From the NCBI RefSeq assembly GCF_014243395.1, contig NZ_JACLCP010000002.1:1-64000 (forward strand): a stretch of DNA of 64,000 nucleotides, in the 5' to 3' direction. The notes under the pieces were generated by a model. It ran no database searches and was not told the DNA's origin. It saw only the letters and a program-made list of their open reading frames with translations. The stretch comes from Winogradskyella flava (GTDB lineage Bacteria; Bacteroidota; Bacteroidia; Flavobacteriales; Flavobacteriaceae). Shown here one piece after another: positions 27,176-37,054 of this stretch (position 1 is its first letter; each line of letters begins with the position of its first letter). The position numbers were made by a program, and so were the translations under genes.

Positions 27176-27416
27176 CGCTAAAGCCTATTGGCGCGATAAT
27201 ATTAAATATGTCCTAATCCTTTTGAGCATTTGGTTTATAGTCTCTTATGGTGCTGGGATTTTGTTTAAAGAACAACTCAATGCCATAAAAATTGGCGGAT
27301 TTAAGTTAGGGTTTTGGTTCGCCCAACAGGGAGCGATGTATGTATTCGTAATCCTCATTTTTGTATACGTCAGATTAATGAATAAGCTCGATAAAAAATA
27401 TGGCTATGATGAATAG
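27165..27416 (+). CDS. DUF4212 small subunit of a sodium:solute symporter
   Basis: 83 residues with two membrane helices (YVLILLSIWFIVSYGAGILF and FWFAQQGAMYVFVILIFVYV) and the FAQQG motif typical of DUF4212. DUF4212 proteins are encoded just before VC_2705-type symporters, as here (17-nt overlap), and probably form a complex with them. Confidence 0.92.
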   Translation: MNANAKAYWRDNIKYVLILLSIWFIVSYGAGILFKEQLNAIKIGGFKLGFWFAQQGAMYVFVILIFVYVRLMNKLDKKYGYDE

Positions 27417-29136
27417 TATCCTTTTCATGGCTCAGTTGGATGTGCAAACGTGGACTTATATCTTAGTTGGCATTACGTTTACATTGTATATAGGCATCGC
27501 TATTTGGTCTAGAGCTGGTTCTACAAAAGAGTTTTATGTCGCAGGAGGTGGTGTGTCACCACTGGCAAATGGTATGGCAACTGCTGCAGATTGGATGAGT
27601 GCTGCATCTTTTATTTCCATGGCTGGTATTATATCCTTCGCAGGATATGATGGTGCAGTATACCTTATGGGATGGACAGGTGGCTACGTACTTCTGGCAT
27701 TACTTTTAGCACCGTATTTACGAAAGTTCGGGAAATTCACAGTTCCAGATTTTATTGGTGATCGTTATTATTCGAAAACGGCTAGAATAGTTGCTGTATT
27801 TTGTGCACTGTTGGTCTCTTTTACTTATGTTGCTGGACAAATGCGAGGTGTAGGTATTGTGTTTTCTAGATTTTTGGAGGTCGATATTAATACAGGTGTT
27901 ATTATAGGCATGCTCATTGTTTTATTCTACGCTGTCTTAGGTGGCATGAAAGGTATAACCTATACACAGGTTGCACAATATTGCGTCTTAATATTTGCCT
28001 TTATGGTGCCAGCGATTTTTATTTCCATCCAAATGACAGGAAACCCAATTCCGCAATTAGGTTTTGGTTCAGAATTAAATGATGGCTCGGGCATCTATTT
28101 GTTGGATAAATTGGATGGTTTAAGTACCGAATTGGGATTTGCAGAATACACGGAAGGGTCTAAGTCCATGATAGATGTATTTGCTATCACTTTAGCCTTA
28201 ATGGTGGGTACTGCAGGTTTGCCACATGTTATCGTTAGATTCTTTACCGTTAAGCGTGTAAAAGATGCACGTAAATCTGCTGGCATCGCATTGCTTCTCA
28301 TAGTTATTCTTTACACCACTGCACCTGCAGTGGCCGTCTTTGCCAGAACAAATATGATTGAAACGGTTTCTAATCAACCTTATGCCAATGTACCAGAATG
28401 GTTTAAAAAATGGGAGACTACCGAACTTATAAAATTTGAAGATAAAAATAATGACGGCTTAATTAGTTACGTGGCTGATGAAGTCAAAAACGAGCTTACT
28501 GTAGATAGGGACATCATGGTTTTAGCTAATCCAGAAATAGCAAAACTACCTAATTGGGTAATTGCCTTAGTGGCAGCAGGTGGTTTGGCAGCTGCACTGT
28601 CTACTGCAGCAGGCTTATTGTTGGTGATTTCTTCTTCCGTATCCCATGATTTGATTAAGAAAATCATTAAACCCTCTATTTCAGAAAAAGGCGAGCTTAT
28701 TGCCGCACGATTATCTGCTGTTGGAGCGGTTTGTGTTGCTGGTTACTTCGGAATCAATCCTCCTGGATTTGTAGCGGCAGTTGTGGCCTTGGCCTTTGGA
28801 TTAGCAGCAGCCTCCTTTTTTCCAGCTATAATTCTTGGTATTTTTTATAAACGTATGAATAAAGAAGGGGCCATTGCTGGAATGGTGGTCGGCATAGTGA
28901 GTATGCTTCTATATATGATGAAATATAAGTTGGGCTGGTTCGATGCCGAATTGCCTGATAAAAGCGAGTGGTGGTTTGGAATTTCTCCGGAAGGTTTTGG
29001 AACTATTGCTATGATACTTAACTTTATGGTGTCCATTATAATAATGAAATTTACTAAAGCTCCACCTCAAGAGGTTCAACATATTGTCGAAGATATTAGA
29101 ATACCAAGCGGGGCAAAGGAGGCTAGTCTACATTAA
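27400..29136 (+). CDS. Sodium:solute symporter, VC_2705/ActP-like
   Basis: 578 residues, about thirteen membrane helices. SSS-family motifs include STKEFYVAGGGVSP, GMATAADWMSAASFISMAG and GLPHVIVRFFTVK. With DUF4212 upstream and acs 4.5 kb downstream, a monocarboxylate such as acetate is the likely substrate (inference). Several Met codons lie near the start (27400, 27406, 27409, 27427); the exact one is uncertain. Confidence 0.9.
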   Translation: MAMMNSILFMAQLDVQTWTYILVGITFTLYIGIAIWSRAGSTKEFYVAGGGVSPLANGMATAADWMSAASFISMAGIISFAGYDGAVYLMGWTGGYVLLALLLAPYLRKFGKFTVPDFIGDRYYSKTARIVAVFCALLVSFTYVAGQMRGVGIVFSRFLEVDINTGVIIGMLIVLFYAVLGGMKGITYTQVAQYCVLIFAFMVPAIFISIQMTGNPIPQLGFGSELNDGSGIYLLDKLDGLSTELGFAEYTEGSKSMIDVFAITLALMVGTAGLPHVIVRFFTVKRVKDARKSAGIALLLIVILYTTAPAVAVFARTNMIETVSNQPYANVPEWFKKWETTELIKFEDKNNDGLISYVADEVKNELTVDRDIMVLANPEIAKLPNWVIALVAAGGLAAALSTAAGLLLVISSSVSHDLIKKIIKPSISEKGELIAARLSAVGAVCVAGYFGINPPGFVAAVVALAFGLAAASFFPAIILGIFYKRMNKEGAIAGMVVGIVSMLLYMMKYKLGWFDAELPDKSEWWFGISPEGFGTIAMILNFMVSIIIMKFTKAPPQEVQHIVEDIRIPSGAKEASLH

Positions 29137-29221
29137 AAAGCCTCTTTATAAAGAAAGAAGCTTAGTTTGAGTCAATAAAGTAATGCAATATGTATCCGTT
29201 TATATTTTAAAGTAAAATTAG

Positions 29222-29353
29222 TTTAAATGTCAGTTCGAGTGATTTTGAGATTATTGAAATCAAAATATCTTTTGATTGAAGATGCCTTAGCGTAACTTAA
29301 AAAATCGTATCGAGAACTATTTAAAATCAAAAATTTCACTCGAAATGACGCAT
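29222..29353. repeat. REP-like intergenic palindromic element
   Basis: GTCAGTTCGAGTG at the left is answered by CACTCGAAATGACG at the right, with TATCGAGAACT inside. These words recur in the arrays near 46.3 and 56.5-57.1 kb. It lies between two converging genes, the typical place for REP elements. Confidence 0.65.
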
Positions 29354-29379
29354 TTTCTTATATATGCATAACGATCAAT

Positions 29380-31545
29380 TTATTTTTTCTTCAAAAGAAT
29401 TTTTTCATTTGAGAATTGATGGGCTTCATCTAAAAACGCCATCATCTTAGACCAGTTTTCGTTAGGCTCAAAGTTGTGCTTGTAATACTTCGACGTTTTA
29501 ATTTTTAGGATATTATCTTCAACTGCAGCTGTACTCATAAAAGCTCCAGTGTCGTTGTCAATAGATTTATTTAATTTATCCAAACCTGCTACGGTATAAC
29601 CTTCTGGAATTACAAAGTCAATATTGTAGTTATAACTTCTGGCGTAATCTACATGGACATCGGCAGTTCTCGATCGTTCTTTTTCTTCCAAATCAATTTG
29701 GCCACCAATAAGCTTTCCAATTTCAATGATATAGTTTGGTCCAGCTTTCTTTAATAAGGCATTAGTAATACTGAAATTCTCAGTAAATGAAAAGTAGGAA
29801 TCAAAGGCATAACGTCCTGTAGCATCTATGGTATAGGTATAGTCTTCAAATTCCTCTAAATTGAAATCGGCTTCTGCTGCAGCTTTAAACTTTTCTTCTT
29901 GTTTTGTTTGGAGTTTTTCTGCTAGGGCATCCAATTCCTTTTTATATCTGGCCTTGTCTTTTTTACGTCGCATCATCTCGATCCAATTCTTAGTACCGTA
30001 TTTGGCATAGTCTTCATTAACATAATCATTAAACAGCAAGCGTTCATAAAGTTGTTCTGTTTTAGTATGTCCCTTAAAATGGTTAGCAGATGACACATTA
30101 ATAGCGGAAAAATCATCACTAAGATTTACGGTAATATCTTTTTTAGTTTCATTGTCTAAATGTGTAGAAACGGGTAATGTTCCTCTCTTAATAACATCAA
30201 TTTTCTTCTTCGTTGGAGATAATAGATAAACATCTGTACCTTCAATTAGTGGCGAGAATTCGTTGATATTAGTATGAATGCCAAAAAGTTCTGCGTATAG
30301 TGGCGTAGGCGTATTCACCCGAATTAGTACATTGACATTATTTTCTAAAAGTAAGTCATCAATGCTACCATCATAACGTTTTTTGGCAACAACGACGTCA
30401 TATGTAATTTTTTCCCTTTGAAGAAATTCCGTAAAATGACGTACAAATTGCTTTTGATTCTGAATAAACACCGGAATACCATAATTCGTAAAAGGATTAT
30501 ACATAATATTGGCCTCCCTGGCGAAAATAGCTTCTACAAATCGTGTGAGGTAATAGTGGCGCATATAGTAATAAGCAGCTGTTACTTTCTCAGTAGAATT
30601 CTCATAGGTTTTCTGTTTAAAGAAATCCTTCACATCACCGATATTGCCATTTGGTCTAAACCTATTTTCATATAGATCTAAAACCTCTTCCTTTGAAACA
30701 GATGTTTTTATGATGTCTTCCCTTTCTGGAAGAAAGGCCATGGCTCTGTCTTCAAATTTCCCAGAACGTGCAAAATACACTTGAAACTTATAAGACGGTA
30801 ATTCCAATAAAGGAAAGAACCATCGTTTGTACTCACTTTTATCAATATCTGAAGCTGATAGTTCATAACGTCTTAAATTTCGTTTTTCAGTTGGTAGTTC
30901 CTTTAGTTTTGGAGCACCATTGTATGTGTTGAAATTGATAAAAAAGTCATTCTCTGTCTCTATAAATAGCTTGTAATCTATGATTGGATATTCCTCATTC
31001 AATGTGGTTTCAACAGGATCGAAACCAAAGGCATATGTCGATTTAAAAGGTTCTAAGCGATAGAAATAAAAATCAATAATATCACCAATTTCTAAATTGG
31101 AAATAGCAATTTTATTTTCACCATCAACTTCAACAGATTCTTCCTCGACGTCAATTTCTATTTCCTTTCCATCTGGCTTCACAATTTTAATCCCCACAAA
31201 ATTATTTCCCTTTTCTCTCCAAGTGATACGTCCTTTGGTAGATCGAAATCGTTTTTGGAATTTAAACTCAGAAAACTCTTCCACTGCAGCCTTATCCAAG
31301 AGTTTAATCCGCTTCCTTATCGAGGTTTTATAGGTGACATTTTTACCAAACTTATGGAAGTCATAGTTAATATTCTTGTAGAGTACCACTGCCGATTCGT
31401 TTGTCCATTTTTCTGGAATCTCAGTTGCATTTTTATAGGCATCATTAGCGCCCCAGAAAAAGTCTTTGGCCTCTAGGGCTTCCTTAGATTGCCCAAAGCT
31501 TGAAATGGATACAAATAGGAGTAGGACAGTTGAATATAGCTTCAT
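29380..31545 (-). CDS. DUF3857 protein, probably catalytically inactive transglutaminase-like
   Basis: About 721 residues. Signal peptide MKLYSTVLLLFVSISSFGQ; DUF3857 region (VTYKTSIRKRIKLLDKAAVEEF, AISNLEIGDIIDFYFY). The middle part where a transglutaminase core would sit (TNYGIPVFIQNQKQFVRHF) has no Cys-His-Asp set like the paralogue downstream of it on the map (31550-33478). The ATG at 31545 is chosen since earlier in-frame starts lie before the signal peptide. The two genes are separated by only 4 nt and are cotranscribed. Role in the envelope unknown. Confidence 0.8.
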   Translation of the reverse strand: MKLYSTVLLLFVSISSFGQSKEALEAKDFFWGANDAYKNATEIPEKWTNESAVVLYKNINYDFHKFGKNVTYKTSIRKRIKLLDKAAVEEFSEFKFQKRFRSTKGRITWREKGNNFVGIKIVKPDGKEIEIDVEEESVEVDGENKIAISNLEIGDIIDFYFYRLEPFKSTYAFGFDPVETTLNEEYPIIDYKLFIETENDFFINFNTYNGAPKLKELPTEKRNLRRYELSASDIDKSEYKRWFFPLLELPSYKFQVYFARSGKFEDRAMAFLPEREDIIKTSVSKEEVLDLYENRFRPNGNIGDVKDFFKQKTYENSTEKVTAAYYYMRHYYLTRFVEAIFAREANIMYNPFTNYGIPVFIQNQKQFVRHFTEFLQREKITYDVVVAKKRYDGSIDDLLLENNVNVLIRVNTPTPLYAELFGIHTNINEFSPLIEGTDVYLLSPTKKKIDVIKRGTLPVSTHLDNETKKDITVNLSDDFSAINVSSANHFKGHTKTEQLYERLLFNDYVNEDYAKYGTKNWIEMMRRKKDKARYKKELDALAEKLQTKQEEKFKAAAEADFNLEEFEDYTYTIDATGRYAFDSYFSFTENFSITNALLKKAGPNYIIEIGKLIGGQIDLEEKERSRTADVHVDYARSYNYNIDFVIPEGYTVAGLDKLNKSIDNDTGAFMSTAAVEDNILKIKTSKYYKHNFEPNENWSKMMAFLDEAHQFSNEKILLKKK

Positions 31546-31549
31546 TGAT

Positions 31550-33478
31550 TTAGTTTTTAGTAAGTATAATTTGTTCTTTATAGACAGTGTTAAGTTCTTC
31601 GTTGAATGTGTTCCATTCGTCAAAATCCGAAGTCTCAATTTTCGCATTTTTAATCTTGAATACTTTCTTATAGCTCAAAAGACCCGTGGACGTAGTAAAT
31701 GTTACGGACAAGTCGTAGTTGTCGCTGGAGATATCAATGTCCTTTGGAAGCTGACTTATGTTGTAACCATCTGGAATACTCAAATTTGTAGTGGATTCTA
31801 AGTATTTTTTTGAATTAAATATATAGTCGACATCACGTTCCTTAAAATCATAATTGGATAACTCTTTATCGATATCAAGATCAATGTAGATGGAATTATC
31901 AAAAGATGATGCAGCATTTTTAATTTCAATATCATAATCCATGGAAACATTAAGGTCTCTGTTGGATAAGTCAGAAGTTTCAATATTAGACACCTTGATG
32001 TTACTATTGCCTTTATTTAAAAAATACTCCAAGAACTCTTCCTTCTTGTCGGATTTCAACTGGTCAAAAAAGTAGAGCAAGCCCGATCTGCTTTCACCAT
32101 TGTAAGTTTTGCTTGCGGTACCTTTTAGCACCTCTTTGTCAAGACTCAGATTGTAAACAAAAGCCTCTTTATTAAATTCGGCATTGCTAACGGGAACTTC
32201 TTTTAAAATGTATTTGTCATTATCTTCAATCATCACTTGTTTGCCTTGTATGCGATCAGCATATTCACCAAAGGCATTGAATTTTTCAGTACCATCAAGG
32301 AACAAGATATCACCATCTTTAAATAGTGAACAGATCATATGATTGTCTACGGATAAATTTGGTGTGGAATAATCATACGCAATATGCTTGGTACCAATCC
32401 ATGTTAATCGCGCATCAAAACCAGCTTCAATCAACATTTGCTTCGTAAGATTAGCCATACCCTTGCAATCGCCATATTTCTTATTGAAGACATTTGCGGC
32501 TTCATCCGGTTGAAATCCTGCAATACCATCTTCAAAAGCGATATACCTTATATTGTCCTGGACCCAATAATAAATGCTCTTGATTTTCTCTTCATCCGTT
32601 TTGGCGTCTTTAATCAACTCAGCAACTTTTGACTTAAAAGGTGTATTATCATTTTTTAAACTCTTGGTCAACGAACTATACCAATTGTACAAATCTTGGG
32701 TGGAATTGAATATAGGCTTGGTTTCACCATTCTTGGTATAGGATTTGGCTAATATCAATAAATGCGGATATATATATGTTGGTCCAGGAGCATTAGAGGC
32801 TTTTGCCATGGCGGATATATCCTTTAGCTTGTAGATATGCCTCGTGGACTTGCTTTTTGGACTTGGCTCTGTAGTTTTTTCAATATCAAAGCCCTCAAAA
32901 TTCATCTCCTTTAGTTCAATATCCAACCAATCAGGAATGTCAACACTTATAATTTTATTGGCCGTAGGATATTCATCATTAAAATAGAGTTTGGTAAAAT
33001 ACTTAATGTCTTTGTAGGTCTTTTTGATGTAGGTATTGTAGCGATACCCTTGAATAGGAAAATCAACAGCTGTATACTTTACACGTGCATCATTATGAAA
33101 TAAATCTTCACTATTATAGGCTTCATCCTTAAAGTAGAATCGTGCCGAGCGATCATTTTTATAGTTGATTTCAAATGCTTCAATGTCTGACTGTCCATCG
33201 TAGAAGCAATATTTCTGAATATCAGCACGAGTACTCATATTTATCATTTTCTCTCTCATTTCGTGAGATACGGTCACTTTATTGTGCTTACTATCAAAAT
33301 CAAAGGATACAAAATCAGTGCTTTCTTCCAAGGCAACATCATCTTCGTCATTATCGAATATGGACTTTAGTTTTTTGGCTTTTGCAATGTCGGTAGCATC
33401 GGGTTCTATTTTTCGTTGTGCATTGGTATTTGAGATGGTGATCACAAAAAATAGTAGCGGTAATAAGCGTTTAATCAT
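31550..33478 (-). CDS. DUF3857 transglutaminase-like exported protein
   Basis: 642 residues. Signal peptide MIKRLLPLLFFVITISNTNAQ; DUF3857 in the first half; then a transglutaminase core with Cys in KYGDCKGMANL, His in SVDNHMIC and Asp in LFLDGTEKF, so the triad is intact. Such proteins are common in Bacteroidota and are periplasmic or surface exposed. First gene of the pair with 29380-31545. Confidence 0.87.
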   Translation of the reverse strand: MIKRLLPLLFFVITISNTNAQRKIEPDATDIAKAKKLKSIFDNDEDDVALEESTDFVSFDFDSKHNKVTVSHEMREKMINMSTRADIQKYCFYDGQSDIEAFEINYKNDRSARFYFKDEAYNSEDLFHNDARVKYTAVDFPIQGYRYNTYIKKTYKDIKYFTKLYFNDEYPTANKIISVDIPDWLDIELKEMNFEGFDIEKTTEPSPKSKSTRHIYKLKDISAMAKASNAPGPTYIYPHLLILAKSYTKNGETKPIFNSTQDLYNWYSSLTKSLKNDNTPFKSKVAELIKDAKTDEEKIKSIYYWVQDNIRYIAFEDGIAGFQPDEAANVFNKKYGDCKGMANLTKQMLIEAGFDARLTWIGTKHIAYDYSTPNLSVDNHMICSLFKDGDILFLDGTEKFNAFGEYADRIQGKQVMIEDNDKYILKEVPVSNAEFNKEAFVYNLSLDKEVLKGTASKTYNGESRSGLLYFFDQLKSDKKEEFLEYFLNKGNSNIKVSNIETSDLSNRDLNVSMDYDIEIKNAASSFDNSIYIDLDIDKELSNYDFKERDVDYIFNSKKYLESTTNLSIPDGYNISQLPKDIDISSDNYDLSVTFTTSTGLLSYKKVFKIKNAKIETSDFDEWNTFNEELNTVYKEQIILTKN

Positions 33479-33656
33479 AGTAAAGTTAATGAGAAGCTAA
33501 TATATTTAAATGTTGTAGATATCAAAAGGAAATAGCTTAATACGTCCGTAATTTCGTTTACTGGTGTAGTATATAATGATTTTAATCTTGAAGTATTTAT
33601 GAAGACATATTGCGCTTATTTTATTAAATTCACGTCCAAAATATCTAGAATTTACC

Positions 33657-35567
33657 ATGAGTAACTATCATATTAAGCAGTTTGAAGAATATTTTCAGGT
33701 CTATAGAAAATCGGTGCGACATCCTGAAGTGTTTTGGGAAGAAATAGCAGAAGAGCACTTTTATTGGCGAAAGAAATGGGACAATATTTTAAACTGGGAC
33801 TTTTCAAAACCAGAAGTAAAATGGTTTGAAGGTGCTAAACTCAACATTACCGAAAATTGTTTAGATAGGCACTTACATACGAGAGGTGACAAAACCGCTA
33901 TTTTATTTGAACCCAATGATCCAAATGAGCCTGCAGAACACATCACTTACAAGCAACTGCATGAACGTGTCTGTAGATTCGCGAATGTGCTTCACGATAA
34001 AGGCATTAAAAAGGGAGATCGGGTTTGTATTTATTTACCAATGATTCCTGAATTGGCGATAGCAGTATTAGCCTGTGCAAGAATTGGTGCTATACATTCC
34101 GTAGTGTTTGCAGGTTTTTCCTCAACAGCCTTATCGACAAGAATTAATGATTGCGATGCCAAAATGGTAATTACTTCTGATGGCGCTTTTCGAGGACCCA
34201 AAACTATTGATTTAAAAGGTATCGTAGATGAAGCGTTAGAAGATTGTCCTGGAGTGGTATCTGTGTTGGTGGCTAAGCGCATTAATTCGGATATCAATAT
34301 GAAAGAAGGTATGGATGAATGGTTACAGCCTTTATTGGACGAAGCTTATAAGGATTATACGGCTGTTGTTATGGACGCCGAAGATCCTTTGTTTATTCTC
34401 TATACCTCAGGATCTACAGGTATGCCTAAAGGAATGATGCACACCACTGCAGGATATATGGTCTACACCGCTTATACCTTTAAGAATGTATTTCAATATC
34501 GAGAAGATGATGTGTATTGGTGTACGGCAGATATTGGCTGGATAACAGGACATAGCTATATTGTCTATGGCCCTTTATGCAATGGTGCAACCACGGTAAT
34601 GTTTGAAGGTGTACCTAGTTATCCAGATTTTGGACGTTTCTGGAATATTGTAGAAAAGCATAAGGTGAACCAATTTTATACAGCACCAACGGCCATTAGA
34701 GCTTTGGCAAAACATGGTACAGAACTCGTGGATAAGCACGATTTATCCTCGCTAAAAGTATTGGGAACCGTTGGCGAACCTATAAACGAAGAAGCCTGGC
34801 ATTGGTACAATGAAAACATAGGTAAAAAGAAAAGCCCTATCGTAGATACATGGTGGCAAACTGAAACAGGAGGTATCATGATTACGCCAATTCCGTTTTC
34901 AACACCAACCAAGCCCACTTATGCAACCTTACCGTTTATTGGAATTCAGCCAGCCTTAATGGACGAAAATGGTCAAGAGATAAAAGGCAACCAAGTAGAG
35001 GGAAGACTTTGTATTAAATATCCATGGCCATCCATGGCAAGGACGATTTGGGGCAATCACCAACGCTACAAGGAGACCTATTTCTCTGCTTTTGAAAATA
35101 TGTACTTCACTGGAGATGGTGCCTTGCGCGATGAGGTAGGTTATTATAGAATAACGGGTCGTGTTGATGATGTTATTATTGTATCTGGCCATAATCTGGG
35201 CACGGCACCGATTGAGGATGCCATTAACGAACACCAAGCTGTCGCTGAGTCTGCCATTGTTGGGTTTCCTCATGATGTTAAGGGTAGTGCATTATATGGC
35301 TACATTACACTAAAAGATGCTGGAGAAACTAGAGACCATGATAATGTTCGTAAAGAGATCAATCAATTGATTACGGATAGAATAGGGCCAATCGCGAAAT
35401 TAGATAAAATTCAGTTTACAACAGGATTGCCAAAAACACGTTCGGGCAAGATTATGAGACGTATTTTAAGAAAAATAGCATCTAATGACACGAGTAATCT
35501 TGGAGATACGAGTACGTTGCTAAATCCCGAAGTCGTTCAAGATATTATGGATAACGTACTTTCTTAA
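33657..35567 (+). CDS. acs: Acetyl-CoA synthetase
   Basis: 636 residues, standard length. The AMP-binding motif LYTSGSTGMPKGMMHT, WCTADIGWITGHSYI, WWQTETGG and the C-terminal PKTRSGKIMRRILR with the acetylation-controlled lysine are present. It converts acetate, ATP and CoA into acetyl-CoA. Close to the DUF4212/SSS uptake pair, it completes an acetate uptake and activation route. A strong terminator follows. Confidence 0.97.
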   Translation: MSNYHIKQFEEYFQVYRKSVRHPEVFWEEIAEEHFYWRKKWDNILNWDFSKPEVKWFEGAKLNITENCLDRHLHTRGDKTAILFEPNDPNEPAEHITYKQLHERVCRFANVLHDKGIKKGDRVCIYLPMIPELAIAVLACARIGAIHSVVFAGFSSTALSTRINDCDAKMVITSDGAFRGPKTIDLKGIVDEALEDCPGVVSVLVAKRINSDINMKEGMDEWLQPLLDEAYKDYTAVVMDAEDPLFILYTSGSTGMPKGMMHTTAGYMVYTAYTFKNVFQYREDDVYWCTADIGWITGHSYIVYGPLCNGATTVMFEGVPSYPDFGRFWNIVEKHKVNQFYTAPTAIRALAKHGTELVDKHDLSSLKVLGTVGEPINEEAWHWYNENIGKKKSPIVDTWWQTETGGIMITPIPFSTPTKPTYATLPFIGIQPALMDENGQEIKGNQVEGRLCIKYPWPSMARTIWGNHQRYKETYFSAFENMYFTGDGALRDEVGYYRITGRVDDVIIVSGHNLGTAPIEDAINEHQAVAESAIVGFPHDVKGSALYGYITLKDAGETRDHDNVRKEINQLITDRIGPIAKLDKIQFTTGLPKTRSGKIMRRILRKIASNDTSNLGDTSTLLNPEVVQDIMDNVLS

Positions 35568-35586
35568 GCAAGACCTGTTTTTAAAT

Positions 35587-35640
35587 CTCCAAATTCCAAA
35601 TGAACAACAGAAACCTTGGAATTTGGAGTTTGTTTTAATT
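35587..35640 (+). terminator. acs rho-independent terminator
   Basis: Perfect 13-bp stem CTCCAAATTCCAA (35587-35599) with TTGGAATTTGGAG (35616-35628), followed by TTTGTTTTAATTTTTTT. Confidence 0.9.
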
Positions 35641-36386
35641 TTTTTCTGGTCTATTAAAAATGAAAGAAGAGACAGATTGCCACACTCGTTCCTCGTTCGC
35701 AATGACATTACAATTTAATTTCGAGTTTATTCTTCAATAACCCATAAACCATCATCATACTTGAAATTCCGATAAGGTCGGAATCTGCTGAAAGCAGAAA
35801 TAATGAGCTGTATGAAAATTATTACCAGCAGTATCAAGGATGGAAGATATTATCATCATTGAATTTAATAATACTAATGCACTAAAGCGAGAGGTACAGA
35901 GTAATTTCCTCTTTCAGCAAAAGACTTTTTGTTTCGTTTTTGGTCTTTCAAAAATGAAAGAATAAAAAAATTATGACCGTTCAGCCTGTCAAAGTCTTAT
36001 TAATGATAATATATTAGCAGTAATATTCCTTCTCTTCATTTTGTCTTGAAACAAAAGGAAGCAAAAATTCAAAACGATTTTTAGGAAATTGCAAGGCACC
36101 ATTCGCTAATTCATTAATGTGGTTTTGGTTTTATAATAACAGGATTTCAATCCCTGATTTTCGAGTTTAAAATATCTATGGCTCATTATTTCTTAAAATC
36201 GTTGCTTCCGACTATGTCGGAATTCCAAGTGTATGGAAGTTTCTAAATAATATTTGTTTCTTGAAATTCCGATAAGGTCGGAACCTGCTGAACGCAGAAA
36301 TAATGAGCTTTAAAAACAGTGCTGGTAACCAACTCAAGGATTGGAGATCTAATTAACTTTTTTATCTTCGCCCCAAATTAAAACCA
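35641..36386. repeat. Repeat-rich intergenic region
   Basis: About 750 bp without a gene. It holds a CACTCGTTCCTCGTTCGCAA-type element (about 35683-35707). A two-hairpin repeat (TTCCGATAAGGTCGGAA then CTGC-N5-GCAG and AATAATGAGCT) occurs in direct orientation at 35760-35848 and 36260-36348, exactly 500 bp apart. A partial inverted copy lies at 36178-36226 (GGCTCATTATTTCT, TTCCGACTATGTCGGAA). Several scattered REP-like words are also present. No coding frame with family support is seen. Confidence 0.7.
36341..36370 (+). promoter_or_regulatory. Promoter of the HAD-cyclase operon
   Basis: TTG (36341-36343), exactly 19 nt, then TATCTTCG (36363-36370), close to TAnnTTTG. The start codon is 17 nt downstream. 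The -33 box lies inside the second copy of the intergenic repeat. Confidence 0.6.
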
Positions 36387-37043
36387 ATGCTCAAAGCCGT
36401 TTTATTCGACATGGATGGTGTCATAGTAGACACAGAACCTTTACATAGAAAAGCCTATTTCCAAATGTTTCGGGATGTCAATATTAATGTTAGCGAAGAC
36501 TTATACACGTCATTTACGGGGCAATCGACCATTAATATTTGTAAACGCTTGGTCCAACATTTTCAGCTAAAGGACACACCAGAACTTTTAATGCGTTTGA
36601 AGCGTCAGCATTTTAAGTATTTGTTCGAAAATGATACGGATTTAGCCTTAATTGATGGAGTTTTGGAGCTGATTAAAGATTATCATGACAACGGATTAAA
36701 GTTAGTTGTGGCCTCTTCGGCATCCATGACTAATATCAATCGGATTTTTGAGCGTTTTGACTTGAACCCGTATTTCATGGGTAAATTCAGTGGTGCGGAC
36801 TTGCAGCAATCCAAACCACATCCAGAAATTTTTATAAAAGCAGCAGCACACACAGGTTGTGATACGTCCGAGTGCATGGTGATTGAAGATTCTACCAACG
36901 GTATAATAGCAGCACACGCCGCAGGCATATTTTGCACTGCCTTTAAGAGTGCCCATTCCACCGGACAAGACTATGCCAAAGCCAATTTGGTAATTTCTAA
37001 TTTTAAAGAGATTAAATCCACAAAGATAGAATCACTAGTATAA
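36387..37043 (+). CDS. HAD phosphatase, beta-phosphoglucomutase-like
   Basis: 218 residues. Motif I FDMDGVIVDTEP, cap domain, motif II VVASSA, motif III KPHPEIF and motif IV VIEDSTNGI fit the HAD-IA phosphatase/beta-phosphoglucomutase group. Substrate probably a small sugar phosphate. It lies 11 nt before the cyclase gene. Confidence 0.88.
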   Translation: MLKAVLFDMDGVIVDTEPLHRKAYFQMFRDVNINVSEDLYTSFTGQSTINICKRLVQHFQLKDTPELLMRLKRQHFKYLFENDTDLALIDGVLELIKDYHDNGLKLVVASSASMTNINRIFERFDLNPYFMGKFSGADLQQSKPHPEIFIKAAAHTGCDTSECMVIEDSTNGIIAAHAAGIFCTAFKSAHSTGQDYAKANLVISNFKEIKSTKIESLV

Positions 37044-37054
37044 TCTAATAAACC

